A stretch of DNA of 64,000 nt, taken from assembly GCF_000374165.1 (NCBI RefSeq), contig NZ_KB893783.1, forward strand, positions 62,001 through 126,000, written 5' to 3'. Source of the DNA: Parafrankia elaeagni. Lineage in GTDB: Bacteria > Actinomycetota > Actinomycetes > Frankiales > Frankiaceae. The position numbers and the translations under genes were made by a program. Shown here piece after piece: positions 9,167 to 18,683 of this stretch (its first letter is position 1; the number at the start of each line of letters is the position of its first letter). The notes beneath the pieces were generated by a model that was given only the letters and a program-made list of their open reading frames with translations, had not been told where the DNA came from and made no database searches.

Positions 9167-9955
9167 TTACGCCCAGTCCGGTGGGTTGACCCGCACAGAA
9201 GATTCGGATTTACCTGACTGCAATATTTTCTGTGGTGTTTCGCTGTCTTGTATGGAGCTATCGTCAGCCGTTTGTGAATACTGAGAACACTGCCGCGGAT
9301 CGCGGGCCTGGCGGGCGGCCCGCACCCGCCGGGCAGCCCTCACCCGGCGGGCGGCGAGCAGCGTGGCGGCCTGCAGCGCGGCGAGGCCGATCGCGCCGAG
9401 CATCAGCATGCTGGCGTGTTCGTCGAGCCAGCGGACCACCTCGCGTGTCCAGGGCGCCAGACTGCTCCCGGCCGCCAGGTAGAGCGCGGACGACAGCGCC
9501 GAGCCGGGAATCAGGAACCGCAGGAACCGTCGCATCGGCACCGCCCCGGCACCCAGTGCCGCGTCCACCGCCAGATTGGTGTTCACGAGGCAGAACCACA
9601 GCAGCCCCCGCTGTGCCGACCGCCGCGCCAGCGCGGCGACCAGCCGGCTGGTACCGACCCGCCGCAGCAGCAGCGACCGGACGTTGTAGCGCGCGAGGCC
9701 GAAGTAGCCGACATCCAGCAGGGCCCGGAACACCGTGGCGACCAGCAGCGCCGGGACGAAGGCGACCTGGCCGCCGACCAGCACCAGCACGGAGATGGTC
9801 GGCCGCAGCGCGATGAGCAGCAGCGGCGCGGACGCCGCGAGCGAGGGCAGGAACACCAGGCCCGTCACCCCGGCGCCCAACAGGCCCCCGGTGAGCATCG
9901 TCGGCCACAACCGGGCCAGCACCGACCGGCGCGCGCCGGAACGGGTGGCCTCCAC
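9167..9955 (-). CDS. Multi-span membrane protein, possibly DedA/VTT-like
   Basis: Protein of 262 residues with about five hydrophobic segments (for example TGGLLGAGVTGLVFLPSL, ISVLVLVGGQVAFVPALLVA, MLMLGAIGLAALQAATLLA). The order of helices and the glycine-containing stretch FLIPGSALSSALYLAAG recall VTT/DedA proteins, but the diagnostic motifs are not clear, so the family is only a suggestion. The last 45 residues are polar and are encoded by DNA much richer in A and T than the rest. GTG 9955 is the start used; its Shine-Dalgarno is weak. It lies upstream of the ligand-binding lipoprotein in the same direction. Confidence 0.6.
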   Translation of the reverse strand: MEATRSGARRSVLARLWPTMLTGGLLGAGVTGLVFLPSLAASAPLLLIALRPTISVLVLVGGQVAFVPALLVATVFRALLDVGYFGLARYNVRSLLLRRVGTSRLVAALARRSAQRGLLWFCLVNTNLAVDAALGAGAVPMRRFLRFLIPGSALSSALYLAAGSSLAPWTREVVRWLDEHASMLMLGAIGLAALQAATLLAARRVRAARRVRAARQARDPRQCSQYSQTADDSSIQDSETPQKILQSGKSESSVRVNPPDWA

Positions 9956-10058
9956 CCGTTCAGTCTGCCCGCCCGATCAGCACCGTCGAGCGCACCGGCG
10001 GGGCCGGGTGTGTGAACCCGGGGAGCTCCTGCGGCGGCGCCCTGGCACACTCTGGCTC

Positions 10059-10706
10059 GTGCTGATGGTGGGACTTACGGGCGGAATCGGGTCGGGCAAG
10101 AGCGCGGTGTCGGAATGTCTGGTGCGGCATGGCGCCCATCTCGTGGACGCGGACCGCATCGCCCGCGAGGTTGTCGAGCCCGGCAGCAGCGGGCTGGCCG
10201 CCGTGGCGGAGGCGTTCGGGCCGGACGTGCTCACCCCGGACGGATCGCTCGACCGGGAGGCGCTGGGCCGGGTGGTCTTCGCCGACGAGAAGAGCCGCCG
10301 CCGCCTGGAGGCGATCACACACCCGTTGATCCGGGCGGAGATGGCCCGGCGGATCGCCGCCGCGCCGGCCGACGCCGTCGTCATCCACGACGTTCCCCTG
10401 CTCGTCGAGTCGAGCCGGCGCCCCGGCTACGACCTGATCGTGGTCGTCGAGACGCCGCGGGAGCTCCGCCTCGAGCGGCTGGCCCGGCGCGGCCTCCCCG
10501 CGGACCAGGCCGAGGCCCGGATGGCAGCCCAGGCCACCGACGAACAGCGCCGGGCGGTCGCCGACATCCTCGTCGACAACAGCGGCACGCTCGACGACCT
10601 GCAGGCCCGGGTGGCGGAGGTCTGGCAGGAGCTGCTCCGCCGCCGCGACACCGCCGGTGGCACAGCCGCCGGTGGCACGGCCACGGGTTCACAGCCCGGG
10701 GCCTGA
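10059..10706 (+). CDS. coaE: Dephospho-CoA kinase
   Basis: Catalyses the last step of coenzyme A synthesis, phosphorylation of dephospho-CoA at the ribose 3'-OH. The P-loop GGIGSGKS is at the N-terminus, followed by VDADRIAREVVEPG, THPLIRAEM and DVPLLVES, all standard for the family. The length of 215 residues is close to the usual 200, plus a Gly/Thr-rich tail. GTG 10059 is chosen because it gives MLMVGLTGG; ATG 10065 is possible. There is no Shine-Dalgarno close by. CACACT at 10046-10051 lies 7 bases before the GTG, where a -10 element of a leaderless transcript would be. Confidence 0.95.
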   Translation: MLMVGLTGGIGSGKSAVSECLVRHGAHLVDADRIAREVVEPGSSGLAAVAEAFGPDVLTPDGSLDREALGRVVFADEKSRRRLEAITHPLIRAEMARRIAAAPADAVVIHDVPLLVESSRRPGYDLIVVVETPRELRLERLARRGLPADQAEARMAAQATDEQRRAVADILVDNSGTLDDLQARVAEVWQELLRRRDTAGGTAAGGTATGSQPGA

Positions 10707-10735
10707 GCCTTTTCGGCGGGCCCGGTCGGTCCGCC

Positions 10736-10741
10736 TACTGT
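10736..10741 (+). promoter_or_regulatory. Candidate -10 element for a leaderless methyltransferase mRNA
   Basis: TACTGT fits the actinobacterial TAnnnT pattern and ends 6 bases before ATG 10748, so transcription would start at or beside the start codon. No Shine-Dalgarno is present. A clear -35 element is not seen. Confidence 0.35.
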
Positions 10742-10747
10742 CAGACC

Positions 10748-11491
10748 ATGGCCTGGGAATGGGACGCGGAGACCTACGACACCCTTGCGCTGCCGCACGA
10801 ACTGTGGGGCCGGCGCACCGTCGCCCGGCTCTCCCTGACCGGCGGGGAGACGGTCGTGGACGCCGGCTGCGGCACCGGTCGGGACACCACCGCGTTGCTG
10901 GACGCGCTGCCCCGGGGGCGGGTGGTCGCCGTGGACGCCTCGGCCTCCATGCTGGAGCGGCTCCGCGCACGGCTGCCCGACGCGGGGGAGCGCCTGACCG
11001 TGGTCGCCGCCGACCTGCGCGACCCGCTGCCCATCACCGAACCGGTGGACGCCGTGATGAGCGTGGCGGCGCTGCACTGGATCGACGACCACCGGCGGGT
11101 GTTCGGCAACCTCGCTGCGGTGCTGCGGCCCGGGGGGCGGCTGTCGGTCGACTGCGGGGGCCAGGGCAACATCGCCACCGTCGAGGCGGTGCTGCGTCAG
11201 ATCCTCGGTGACCTTCCGGACGTCTGGACGTTCGCCGGCCCGGCCGCGACCCGCGAACACCTCGAAGCCGCCGGCTTCGTCGACGTCGACGCACGCCTGC
11301 GCCCGGACAGGGCGTACTTCGCCGAACCCGCGGCACTGCACGACTACCTGGAGACCGTCGTGCTCGGAGCACACCTGGCCCGGCTGGGACAGGACGAGCG
11401 GGCGGCACTCGTCCACGAGGTGGCGCGGCGCCTGCCCGAGCCCGCCATCGACTATGTCCGCCTCGAGGTGAGTGCTCGCCGCGCCGGCTGA
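10748..11491 (+). CDS. Class I SAM-dependent methyltransferase
   Basis: Rossmann-fold methyltransferase of 247 residues. Motif I is VVDAGCGTGRDTTALL, motif II is VVAVDASASMLERLR, and AADLRDPLP and LRPGGRLSVDCGG follow, the usual SAM-binding order. The general layout (WDAETYDTLALPHELWG at the start, AALHWIDDH after the SAM site) resembles trans-aconitate methyltransferase-like proteins, but the substrate cannot be assigned. It follows coaE by 41 bases and is convergent with uvrB. Confidence 0.85.
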   Translation: MAWEWDAETYDTLALPHELWGRRTVARLSLTGGETVVDAGCGTGRDTTALLDALPRGRVVAVDASASMLERLRARLPDAGERLTVVAADLRDPLPITEPVDAVMSVAALHWIDDHRRVFGNLAAVLRPGGRLSVDCGGQGNIATVEAVLRQILGDLPDVWTFAGPAATREHLEAAGFVDVDARLRPDRAYFAEPAALHDYLETVVLGAHLARLGQDERAALVHEVARRLPEPAIDYVRLEVSARRAG

Positions 11492-11544
11492 CCCTGACGC
11501 CGGGCGGGCCTGTCGCCGCCGGGGGCAGCGCGGGGCCGGGACGG

Positions 11545-13671
11545 TCAGGCGATGCCCGCAGCGTCCATCCCGCGCAGCTCCTTCTTCAGTTCGTTGATCT
11601 CGTCGCGGAGGCGGGCCGCGAGCTCGAACTGCAGCTCCTTGGCCGCCTCGTGCATCTGGTCGTCGAGCTGGCGGATGAGCTGGGCCAGTTCCTGACGGGG
11701 CATGCCGGCGAGTTCGGCGGCGTACCGGCCGACCGCATCGCCCGCCTTCGACTTCATGCCGGGGACAGGTGCCTTCCCGCGGGACTGGGCCCGGCCACCA
11801 CCGCCGATCATCTCCGCGCCCGCGGTCTCACGCACCATGTCGTCGAGGATGTCGACGACCTTCTTGCGCAGCGGCTGGGGGTCGATCCCGCGCTCGGTGT
11901 TGTAGGCGATCTGCTTCTCGCGGCGCCGGTTCGTCTCCTCGATCGCGTGGCGCATCGACGGGGTCACCTTGTCGGCATACATGTGGACCTGGCCGGAGAC
12001 GTTGCGGGCGGCCCGCCCGATGGTCTGGATCAGGGACTTGTCCGAGCGCAGGAAGCCCTCCTTGTCCGCGTCGAGGATCGCGACCAGTGAGACCTCGGGC
12101 AGGTCGAGACCCTCGCGGAGCAGGTTGATCCCGATCAGGACGTCGAACTCGCCGCGGCGCAGATCGGTCAGCAGCTCGACCCGGCGCAGCGTGTCGACCT
12201 CACTGTGCAGGTAGCGGACCCGGATGCCGAGCTCCAGCAGATAGTCGGTGAGATCCTCGGACATCTTCTTGGTCAGCGTCGTCACGAGGATCCGCTCGTC
12301 CCGCTCGGCCCGGACCCGGATCTCGTGCACGAGATCGTCGATCTGACCCCTGGTCGGCTTGAGGATGACCTCCGGGTCGAGCAGGCCCGTCGGACGGATG
12401 ATCTGCTCCACGGTGCCGTTGCCACGCCCCAGCTCGTACGGGCCCGGAGTGGCTGACAGGTACACCGTCTGCCCGATCCGCTCCAGGAACTCCTCCCAGC
12501 GCAGCGGGCGGTTGTCGACCGCGCTCGGCAGCCGGAAGCCGTGGTCGACCAGGTTCCGCTTGCGTGACATGTCGCCCTCGTACATCCCGCCGATCTGCGG
12601 GACGGTGACATGCGACTCGTCGATGACCAGGAGGAAGTCGTCGGGGAAGTAGTCCAGCAGCGTGTGCGGCGCCGTTCCGGCCGCCCGGCCGTCGATGTGC
12701 CGGGAGTAGTTCTCGATGCCGGAGCAGAAGCCGACCTGGCGCATCATCTCGATGTCGTAGGTGGTCCGCATCCGCAGCCGCTGGGCCTCCAGCAGCCTGC
12801 TCTGACCCTCCAGCTCGGCGAGCCGCCCGGTGAGCTCCGCCTCGATGCCGGTGATCGCCCGCTCCATGCGCTCGGGCCCGGCGACGTAGTGGGTGGCGGG
12901 GAAGACGAAGACCTCCTCCACCTCCCGCACGACGTCGCCGGTGAGCGGGTGCAGGTAGGTGAGGCGCTCGACCTCGTCACCGAACATCTCGATGCGGATC
13001 GCGAGCTCCTCGTAGACCGGGAACACCTCGACCGTGTCGCCCCGCACCCGGAACGTTCCCCGGGTGAAGGCGAGGTCGTTCCGGGTGTACTGGACGTCGA
13101 CGAGACGGCGCAGCAGCTGCTCGTGCTCGAACTCGTCGCCCACCCGCAGGCGGACCATCCGGTCGACGTACTCCTGCGGCGTGCCCAGGCCGTAGATGCA
13201 GCTCACACTTGCCACGACGACCACATCGCGCCGGGTGAGCAGGCTCATCGTCGCCGAGTGGCGCAGCCGCTCGACCTCCTCGTTGATCGAGGAGTCCTTC
13301 TCGATGTAGGTGTCGGTCTGCGCGATGTACGCCTCGGGCTGGTAGTAGTCGTAGTACGACACGAAGTACTCGACGGCGTTGTTCGGCAGCAGCTCCCGGA
13401 ACTCGTTCGCGAGCTGGGCCGCCAGCGTCTTGTTCGGCGCCATGACGAGCGTCGGGCGTTGCAGGCGCTCCACCAGCCACGCCGTCGTCGCCGACTTGCC
13501 GGTGCCCGTCGCGCCGAGGAGCACGACGTCCTTCTCACCGGCCCGCACCCGACGGGCCAGCTCGTCGATCGCCGCCGGCTGGTCACCGGACGGCTCGAAA
13601 TCCGAGACGACCTGGAACGGCGCCGTCGAACGTTGGATGTTCGTCGTGGGGCGTTCGAACGTTGTGCTCAC
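11545..13671 (-). CDS. uvrB: Excinuclease ABC subunit B
   Basis: Damage-verifying helicase-like subunit of nucleotide excision repair, 708 residues. Walker A is GATGTGKS, the damage-probing beta-hairpin contains [11 protein letters not shown], the DEAD-type box reads VIDESH, and the helicase C-terminal motifs include [10 protein letters not shown]-terminal UVR motif ([25 protein letters not shown]) binds UvrC. The start is GTG 13671, with no strong Shine-Dalgarno. It lies 47 bases downstream of the PucR-type gene and is read in the same direction. uvrA and uvrC are within 14 kb. No clear LexA box is seen at its 5' end. Confidence 0.97.
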   Translation of the reverse strand: MSTTFERPTTNIQRSTAPFQVVSDFEPSGDQPAAIDELARRVRAGEKDVVLLGATGTGKSATTAWLVERLQRPTLVMAPNKTLAAQLANEFRELLPNNAVEYFVSYYDYYQPEAYIAQTDTYIEKDSSINEEVERLRHSATMSLLTRRDVVVVASVSCIYGLGTPQEYVDRMVRLRVGDEFEHEQLLRRLVDVQYTRNDLAFTRGTFRVRGDTVEVFPVYEELAIRIEMFGDEVERLTYLHPLTGDVVREVEEVFVFPATHYVAGPERMERAITGIEAELTGRLAELEGQSRLLEAQRLRMRTTYDIEMMRQVGFCSGIENYSRHIDGRAAGTAPHTLLDYFPDDFLLVIDESHVTVPQIGGMYEGDMSRKRNLVDHGFRLPSAVDNRPLRWEEFLERIGQTVYLSATPGPYELGRGNGTVEQIIRPTGLLDPEVILKPTRGQIDDLVHEIRVRAERDERILVTTLTKKMSEDLTDYLLELGIRVRYLHSEVDTLRRVELLTDLRRGEFDVLIGINLLREGLDLPEVSLVAILDADKEGFLRSDKSLIQTIGRAARNVSGQVHMYADKVTPSMRHAIEETNRRREKQIAYNTERGIDPQPLRKKVVDILDDMVRETAGAEMIGGGGRAQSRGKAPVPGMKSKAGDAVGRYAAELAGMPRQELAQLIRQLDDQMHEAAKELQFELAARLRDEINELKKELRGMDAAGIA

Positions 13672-13718
13672 GAAATCCAGAACACCACAGACCTCCGACA
13701 GTTTCCCGCCGGCACCCG

Positions 13719-15515
13719 TCAGCGCGGCCCTCGCTCCCAGCCGAGCAGCCGCGCGCCGAGTACGGCGGTCTGGAGCACGTAGCGGTCCGTGGGGGAGGTC
13801 GGGTCGTGCCGTGTCAACGTGTGGATCCGGTCCAGCCGGTAGGTCAACGCCCGCACCGACAGGTGCAGCCGCCGGGCGGCGGCGAGGGCCACCCCGCCGG
13901 TCGCGAAGTAGGCGTCGAGGGTCTCGATCAGGGGTCCCGCGCCGCCCCGCGCCGAGCGCAGTGGGCTGAGGACCGTCTCGACCAGCTCCTCCAGCGGCTC
14001 CCGGTCACGCAGCAGCACCTTGTAGATCAGCAGGTCGTCGGCGTGGAGCACCTGGCCGTCCATGCGCATGCGCCCGGCGAGCTCGACAGCGTTGCGGGCC
14101 TCCTCGTACCCGATCCGGACGCCGGCCACGCCGCTGCGGGCCCGGCTGACTCCGAGCCGCCACACGAGCTCCGGCTCGGCCCCGAGCCGCCGGGTGATGG
14201 CTCTGACCGTGGTCGTTGGCATGGCACCGGTCGGGGCGAAGGCGGGTAGTGGGGCGAACCCGACGTCGCCGGGCCCGGGCGGGTCCATCCGGCGCCGCCC
14301 GCGCGGAGCCGGGGCCCGCGGCGCAGGCCGGTCCGGTGCCACCCGCTCGGCGCCGGGATGTTCGGGGCCCCCGTCCGCCCGGCTCCGGCCCGGAGCCGCC
14401 CCAGGCTCCGGCCCCGGATCCAGGCCCGGCTCCGGGGCTGGATCCCGGGACGGTTGCCCGCCCTCCGCGACCGCGCCGGGGCCGGCTCCTTGGCCGTCCG
14501 GGGCGAGAGGCAGCGTCAGGTCGGTCTCCTGTGGCACGACGCAGACGAGCAGCCCGTCCTTGGTCGCGACCAGTGGCTCGGTGGCGCAGTGCTCGCGCAG
14601 TGACTCCTCCACCGCCCGGACGACGGCGCGGCCATCCAGGAACCGTCTGCTCCCCGACGCGACGAGCACGACGTGGGGCGCCTCCAGCCGCAGGCCGAAC
14701 GCGACGGCCCGCTCCAGCAACGGTCCCAGCTCGGACGTTCCGGTCAGCAGGTCGTCGACCAGCTCACGTCGCATCGCCTCCTCGGAGCGGGCGCGGGCCG
14801 TCCGGGCCCGCTCGTAGCCCTCGCAGACCGCCGCGACCGTGTCGTCGCTGGCCCGCAGCACCGCGGACGCCGCCGCGCGGGTCCGCGAGACGGCCCCGAC
14901 AGTGATACCGCCGATCGCCTCCCGCAGATGTGTGCCGGCCGGCGGGGGCCCGTCGACGCCTGCCGTCTGCCGCCCGGCCGCCGAACCGCCGGAGCCGCTG
15001 CCGCTGCCGGTGTCGGCATCGGCGTCGAGACCGGGACCGGGACCGGCGTCAGAACCGGCGCCCGAGTCAGGGGCGCTGCCGGAACCCGATCCCCAGGCGG
15101 CTGCCGAGCCCGGGTCCGAGTCGGGGGGTGGCCGCCGGTCGAGTGACGCCGGCAGGGCCCGGCCCAGATCGCGTGCCGCCCGGTCTGCCTGCCGAACCGT
15201 GGGCAGTGACGGCCAGACCCGCCAGGTCGCGGACAGATACAGATCGACGAGCGCGGGCAGCGAGGCGCCGGACTCGGCCGCGGCCTGACCGAGGGCGCGG
15301 AACCGGTCGAGTTCGGCCCGTGACAGGCGCCGGCCGCTGTCCGCTGCGGAGGCGAGCACGTCCAGATAGTCGCCGAGCAGACCGGCATGGAGCCGGGCAT
15401 CGGCCGCGGCCAGCACCGCCGCCCGGGGGAGCCGGGTCAGGCTCGTCCCGGGCAGTCCGGCGGACTGTTCCTCGTGCTGGATCGGCCATCCGGGCCGTCG
15501 GTCCGTGTTGGTCAT
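13719..15515 (-). CDS. PucR/CdaR-type transcriptional regulator
   Basis: Protein of 598 residues with the C-terminal PucR helix-turn-helix ([20 protein letters not shown] then [13 protein letters not shown], near residues 525-565). The middle is consistent with the degenerate GGDEF-like domain of CdaR proteins ([20 protein letters not shown]). The N-terminal part is helical. Two long Pro/Gly/Ser/Asp-rich linkers (about residues 155-205 and 340-430) make it longer than usual. ATG 15515 is chosen because GGGGGAGGTG lies upstream; the frame stays open further but without a better start. Members of the family usually respond to a metabolite and activate nearby or distant genes; the ligand here is unknown. 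Confidence 0.85.
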   Translation of the reverse strand: MTNTDRRPGWPIQHEEQSAGLPGTSLTRLPRAAVLAAADARLHAGLLGDYLDVLASAADSGRRLSRAELDRFRALGQAAAESGASLPALVDLYLSATWRVWPSLPTVRQADRAARDLGRALPASLDRRPPPDSDPGSAAAWGSGSGSAPDSGAGSDAGPGPGLDADADTGSGSGSGGSAAGRQTAGVDGPPPAGTHLREAIGGITVGAVSRTRAAASAVLRASDDTVAAVCEGYERARTARARSEEAMRRELVDDLLTGTSELGPLLERAVAFGLRLEAPHVVLVASGSRRFLDGRAVVRAVEESLREHCATEPLVATKDGLLVCVVPQETDLTLPLAPDGQGAGPGAVAEGGQPSRDPAPEPGLDPGPEPGAAPGRSRADGGPEHPGAERVAPDRPAPRAPAPRGRRRMDPPGPGDVGFAPLPAFAPTGAMPTTTVRAITRRLGAEPELVWRLGVSRARSGVAGVRIGYEEARNAVELAGRMRMDGQVLHADDLLIYKVLLRDREPLEELVETVLSPLRSARGGAGPLIETLDAYFATGGVALAAARRLHLSVRALTYRLDRIHTLTRHDPTSPTDRYVLQTAVLGARLLGWERGPR

Positions 15516-15544
15516 TGATCGTCGCACCTCCCCCGTTCGGCTGC

Positions 15545-15573
15545 CGAGTATCGGCAAGGAAATCGTAGACAAA
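15545..15573 (-). promoter_or_regulatory. Candidate promoter of the PucR-type gene
   Basis: On the minus strand TTTGTC (15568-15573) and TACTCG (15545-15550) are separated by 17 bases, giving a start site about 23 bases before ATG 15515. Both boxes are only partial matches to consensus. The divergent region 15516-15804 holds no gene. Confidence 0.3.
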
Positions 15574-15804
15574 GTCGCGGAGTCCGGACGGTGTCTGCCG
15601 GGACGGCGAAGGGCAGGCTGAGCGTTGAGCCTGGTGAGGGCAGTGGACGTGCCCGGGTGAGGTGTTCCGCGGGAGTGGATCGGCCCGCCTCGTCGCCGTC
15701 GGTCCGCCCTCCGGGACGCCCGCGGGCCGGCCCTGTGGCCAGGCTCGCCCGCTGCCCGCCCCCCGGATCCCTGCAGGCGAACCAGCCCGGACGGAAGTGA
15801 AGAC

Positions 15805-17088
15805 GTGAGAGGGAAAGGATCTACCCGCGACATGTCCACGAAGACCGACCCGCGCGGCGCCCGGCGCCTGCCGATCATGGTGCGCCCGGGTCTTTTCGTG
15901 TCCGTAGCGGTCGTGACCGTCGTACTCGCCGTGCTCACCCTGCCGGCCACGGTTCCCGACCGGCCGGGTTTCGCCTACTTCAGCGGCGGCGTGATCGGTG
16001 CCGGCATTCTCGTCGGGATCCTCCTGGGCGCGGATCTCGCCCGGGCCGCGGCCGCGCGCCGGGCGGGGGTGAAAGTCACCGGGATCACGGTCGGCGCGTT
16101 CGGGAGCCGGCTGGGCCTGGCTTCTGCCGGGCGTGACGCCGGCGGAGGCCTGCGGGCCGAGGGCGTCGGTGTGGCTGACGGCGCCGCGACGCGCGACCCG
16201 CTGACTCCCGCGTCGGGAGATGCTGTCGCGGACGGCGCCATCGCCCGTGCGGGCCTGGCCGTGACAGCTCTCGCCGGGATGATCCTGGTGGCCGCGGGTG
16301 CGCTCGCTCCCGGCGGCACGCTGGAACTGCTGGGCGAGGTCGCGCTGTGGGTCGGCACGTTCGCCCTGCTCATCACCGTCATCGACCTGTTGCCCGCACC
16401 GCGCAGCGCTGGTGGTCGGATGCTCGCGGCACGGGTCATGCGGCGTACCGGTGACGAGGCCGCCGCGGCCCGGGCGGTGGCGCGGGCAGGAGTCGTCACC
16501 GGCTGGACTCTGATCGTCGTCGGGGTCGTGGCCTCCTTCCTGATCGGGCTGGTGGGCCTGTGGGCGGTGCTCCTCGGCTGGCTGGCGCTGGGCAGCTCCC
16601 GACTGGCGCAGGCCCAGCAGAAGGCCGCCACCGCGCTCGACGGGGTGTTCGTGCGGGACGTGATGGTCCCCGCCCCGTCGGTGCTTCCGGCCTGGAAGAC
16701 CGTCGCCGCCGCGCTTGACGAGATCGCGTTGCCGTCGGGCCGCTCGCTCTTCGCGGTCCGTGACTTCGCCGGCCCGCTTCTCGGCGTGGCGCGGCTGCAT
16801 GATCTGACCCAGGTTCCCGCCGACGACCGGAACCTGGCCCGGGTCACCCGGGTCACCATCCCGATGGACCATGTCGCCACCGCCCGGCCGGATGAGCCGT
16901 TGGCGAGCGTGACATCCCGCCTTGCCACGCGACCGGCCGCCGGGGCGATCGTGGTTGTGGCGCCCGGTGCGGACGGCACGCCCGAGATGGTCGGCACGGT
17001 GGGCCCGGGTGAGATCGCCAAGGCGCTCGGCACTGCCCCACTACGCGGGCGTGTGGTCTCTTCCGTTGGCTTTGGTCGGCGCCGCTGA
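15805..17088 (+). CDS. Site-2-protease-like membrane protein with CBS pair, metal ligands missing
   Basis: Protein of 427 residues with the architecture of actinobacterial M50 (Rip3-type) proteases: several membrane segments, then about 135 residues resembling two CBS domains (VRDVMVPAPSV, LGVARLHDL, VATARPDEPLASV). The catalytic places are not conserved. Where the family has HExxH before ARRxGV, this protein has ADLAR (76-80) before AAAARRAGV. Where the family has NLLPxxPLDGGR, it has DLLPAPRSAGGR (194-205), so the metal-binding Asp is Ala202. It is thus probably not a protease; it might bind substrates or nucleotides as a pseudoenzyme. GTG 15805 has GGAAG upstream; ATG 15832 after GGGAAAGG is also possible. 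The S2P assignment rests on reading motifs and helix order. Confidence 0.7.
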   Translation: MRGKGSTRDMSTKTDPRGARRLPIMVRPGLFVSVAVVTVVLAVLTLPATVPDRPGFAYFSGGVIGAGILVGILLGADLARAAAARRAGVKVTGITVGAFGSRLGLASAGRDAGGGLRAEGVGVADGAATRDPLTPASGDAVADGAIARAGLAVTALAGMILVAAGALAPGGTLELLGEVALWVGTFALLITVIDLLPAPRSAGGRMLAARVMRRTGDEAAAARAVARAGVVTGWTLIVVGVVASFLIGLVGLWAVLLGWLALGSSRLAQAQQKAATALDGVFVRDVMVPAPSVLPAWKTVAAALDEIALPSGRSLFAVRDFAGPLLGVARLHDLTQVPADDRNLARVTRVTIPMDHVATARPDEPLASVTSRLATRPAAGAIVVVAPGADGTPEMVGTVGPGEIAKALGTAPLRGRVVSSVGFGRRR

Positions 17089-17318
17089 CCCGACTTCTCC
17101 CGCGTTTCGCCGCGACCACAGTCCCTGCCTCGAGGCGCCATCCGGGCCGGAAGGCCCACTTGCTCCTGCTCTGGCCGGCTGCCGGCAACGGCGCCCGGCC
17201 GGCCAGGGCCACACCTTCTTCCCGGGCACCACTGGGCGCTGTCTCCCGCTCCACCCACGGCACCCAGGCGTGACCGCTGCCGAGATCATCATGAAAAGCC
17301 CCGTTCGGAGGATATTCC

Positions 17319-18425
17319 GTGGATGTACCAGCCTGGGCCTGGGTCGCCTTCCTGGGCGGCCTGCTCCTGCTTCTGACCATCGACCTGCTGGCCCATCGCA
17401 AGGCCCACGTCATCGGCTTCCGGGAAGCCGCCTGGTGGAGCGTCGGATGGGTGTCGCTCGGCGTCGGATTCGCATTCGTGATCTGGGCCTGGCAGGGGCC
17501 GGGAGCGGCCGGTGAGTACACGGCGGCGTATCTGCTGGAGAAGAGCCTCTCCGTTGACAACCTGTTCGTCTTCGCGCTGATCTTCTCGTACTTCAAGGTT
17601 CCACGCGAATACCAGCACCGGGTGCTTTTCTACGGCGTTCTGGGTGCCCTCGTCCTGCGTTTCCTGTTCATTGCGGCCGGCATCGCGCTGCTGGACAACT
17701 TCCACTTCGTCATCTATCTGTTCGGCGCCTTCCTTCTTTACACCGCGTTCAAGATGGTCCGGGACGACGGTGTCGACCTGGACCCGGGGGACAGCAGGGC
17801 GGTCAAGCTGCTGCGCAAGGTGATCCCGGTGACGGACGAGTACCAGGGGCAGCACTTCGTCCTGCGGCGCGCGGGCAAGTTGGTGGCCACCCCGCTGCTC
17901 GCCGTCCTGGTCGCGGTCGAGACCGCGGACGTCCTGTTCGCCTTCGACTCGGTGCCGGCGGCGCTGGGCGTGACGAACGAGACCTTCCTCGTCTACACCG
18001 CGAACGCGCTGGCGATCCTGGGCCTTCGGTCACTGTTCTTCCTGCTTTCCGGGCTGATGGAGAAGTTCCACCACCTTGCCACCGGTCTGGCCGTCATTCT
18101 CGCGTTCATCGGCGTCAAGATGCTGCTCACCGACGTCTGGCACATGCCGATCTGGCTGTCCCTGATGGTTATCGCGGTCGTCCTGACCGGTGCGATCGTG
18201 TGGTCGCTGGCGACGGCGCCGCCCGCGGAGGGCGACGGTGACAGCGGACCCGGCGGACCGGCGGCCGGATCCGCGGCCTCCGCCGAAACGGCCGCCGTGG
18301 CTGGAGCCGGCCCGGTGGCCGGGGCACCCGCCGCCGGAACGGGCATCCCGCAGGGCGAGCCCGGCCCGACTGGCGGCGAGCGCAGGGAGAGCGATGTGAC
18401 GCCCGTCGGCGACCAGCGTCACTGA
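17319..18425 (+). CDS. TerC/Alx family membrane transporter
   Basis: Integral membrane protein of 368 residues with about eight or nine helices. The two family signatures are present: EKSLSVDNLFVFALIF and ETADVLFAFDSVPA, whose acidic residues are expected to line a metal path. Alx-type proteins have been linked to manganese export and TerC to tellurite resistance; the exact substrate here is not shown. The C-terminal 70 residues are a soluble Ala/Gly/Pro tail. GTG 17319 has a good Shine-Dalgarno (GGAGG, 17307-17311). No manganese riboswitch could be recognised with confidence in 17089-17318. It ends at a strong hairpin. Confidence 0.9.
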   Translation: MDVPAWAWVAFLGGLLLLLTIDLLAHRKAHVIGFREAAWWSVGWVSLGVGFAFVIWAWQGPGAAGEYTAAYLLEKSLSVDNLFVFALIFSYFKVPREYQHRVLFYGVLGALVLRFLFIAAGIALLDNFHFVIYLFGAFLLYTAFKMVRDDGVDLDPGDSRAVKLLRKVIPVTDEYQGQHFVLRRAGKLVATPLLAVLVAVETADVLFAFDSVPAALGVTNETFLVYTANALAILGLRSLFFLLSGLMEKFHHLATGLAVILAFIGVKMLLTDVWHMPIWLSLMVIAVVLTGAIVWSLATAPPAEGDGDSGPGGPAAGSAASAETAAVAGAGPVAGAPAAGTGIPQGEPGPTGGERRESDVTPVGDQRH

Positions 18426-18435
18426 GTATCCGGAT

Positions 18436-18471
18436 GACGGGGCGGGCGGGCCGGGGGCCGCCCGCCCCGTC
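18436..18471 (+). terminator. Strong hairpin after the TerC-type gene
   Basis: Perfect 14-bp stem GACGGGGCGGGCGG / CCGCCCGCCCCGTC with an 8-base loop, 10 bases after the stop codon. There is no U tract, but the stability and position make it a probable terminator. Confidence 0.75.
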
Positions 18472-18683
18472 TGCATTCCGTCCGGAAACGGGCGCCGGGG
18501 AACAGGTAACGTGCGGGGACGGGCATGTACCGGCGGTGAGTGGTCCAATGATTTATACGAACTAGTCACTGGGCGACGCGCCGATTGTCCTGTGGGTGAC
18601 AGCGAGACGGGCACGTTAGTGTTTCGGCACCGCCGGGATCGTCCGAGCACCCGGAATCCCTCCCTCTTCGTTCAAGGCGGACT

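Noticed and set aside
13630-13671. LexA box at the uvrB 5' end
   Set aside because: The CGTTCGAACG palindrome and nearby CGAAC/GTTCG halves do not have the 4-base spacing of an SOS box.
13719-15950. PucR-type gene starting at 15950
   Set aside because: The added N-terminal residues are Arg/Pro-rich and run through the divergent promoter region; ATG 15515 has a good Shine-Dalgarno.
17089-17318. Manganese riboswitch (yybP-ykoY type) before the TerC-type gene
   Set aside because: Some Alx-type genes have one, but the conserved loop sequences could not be identified here.
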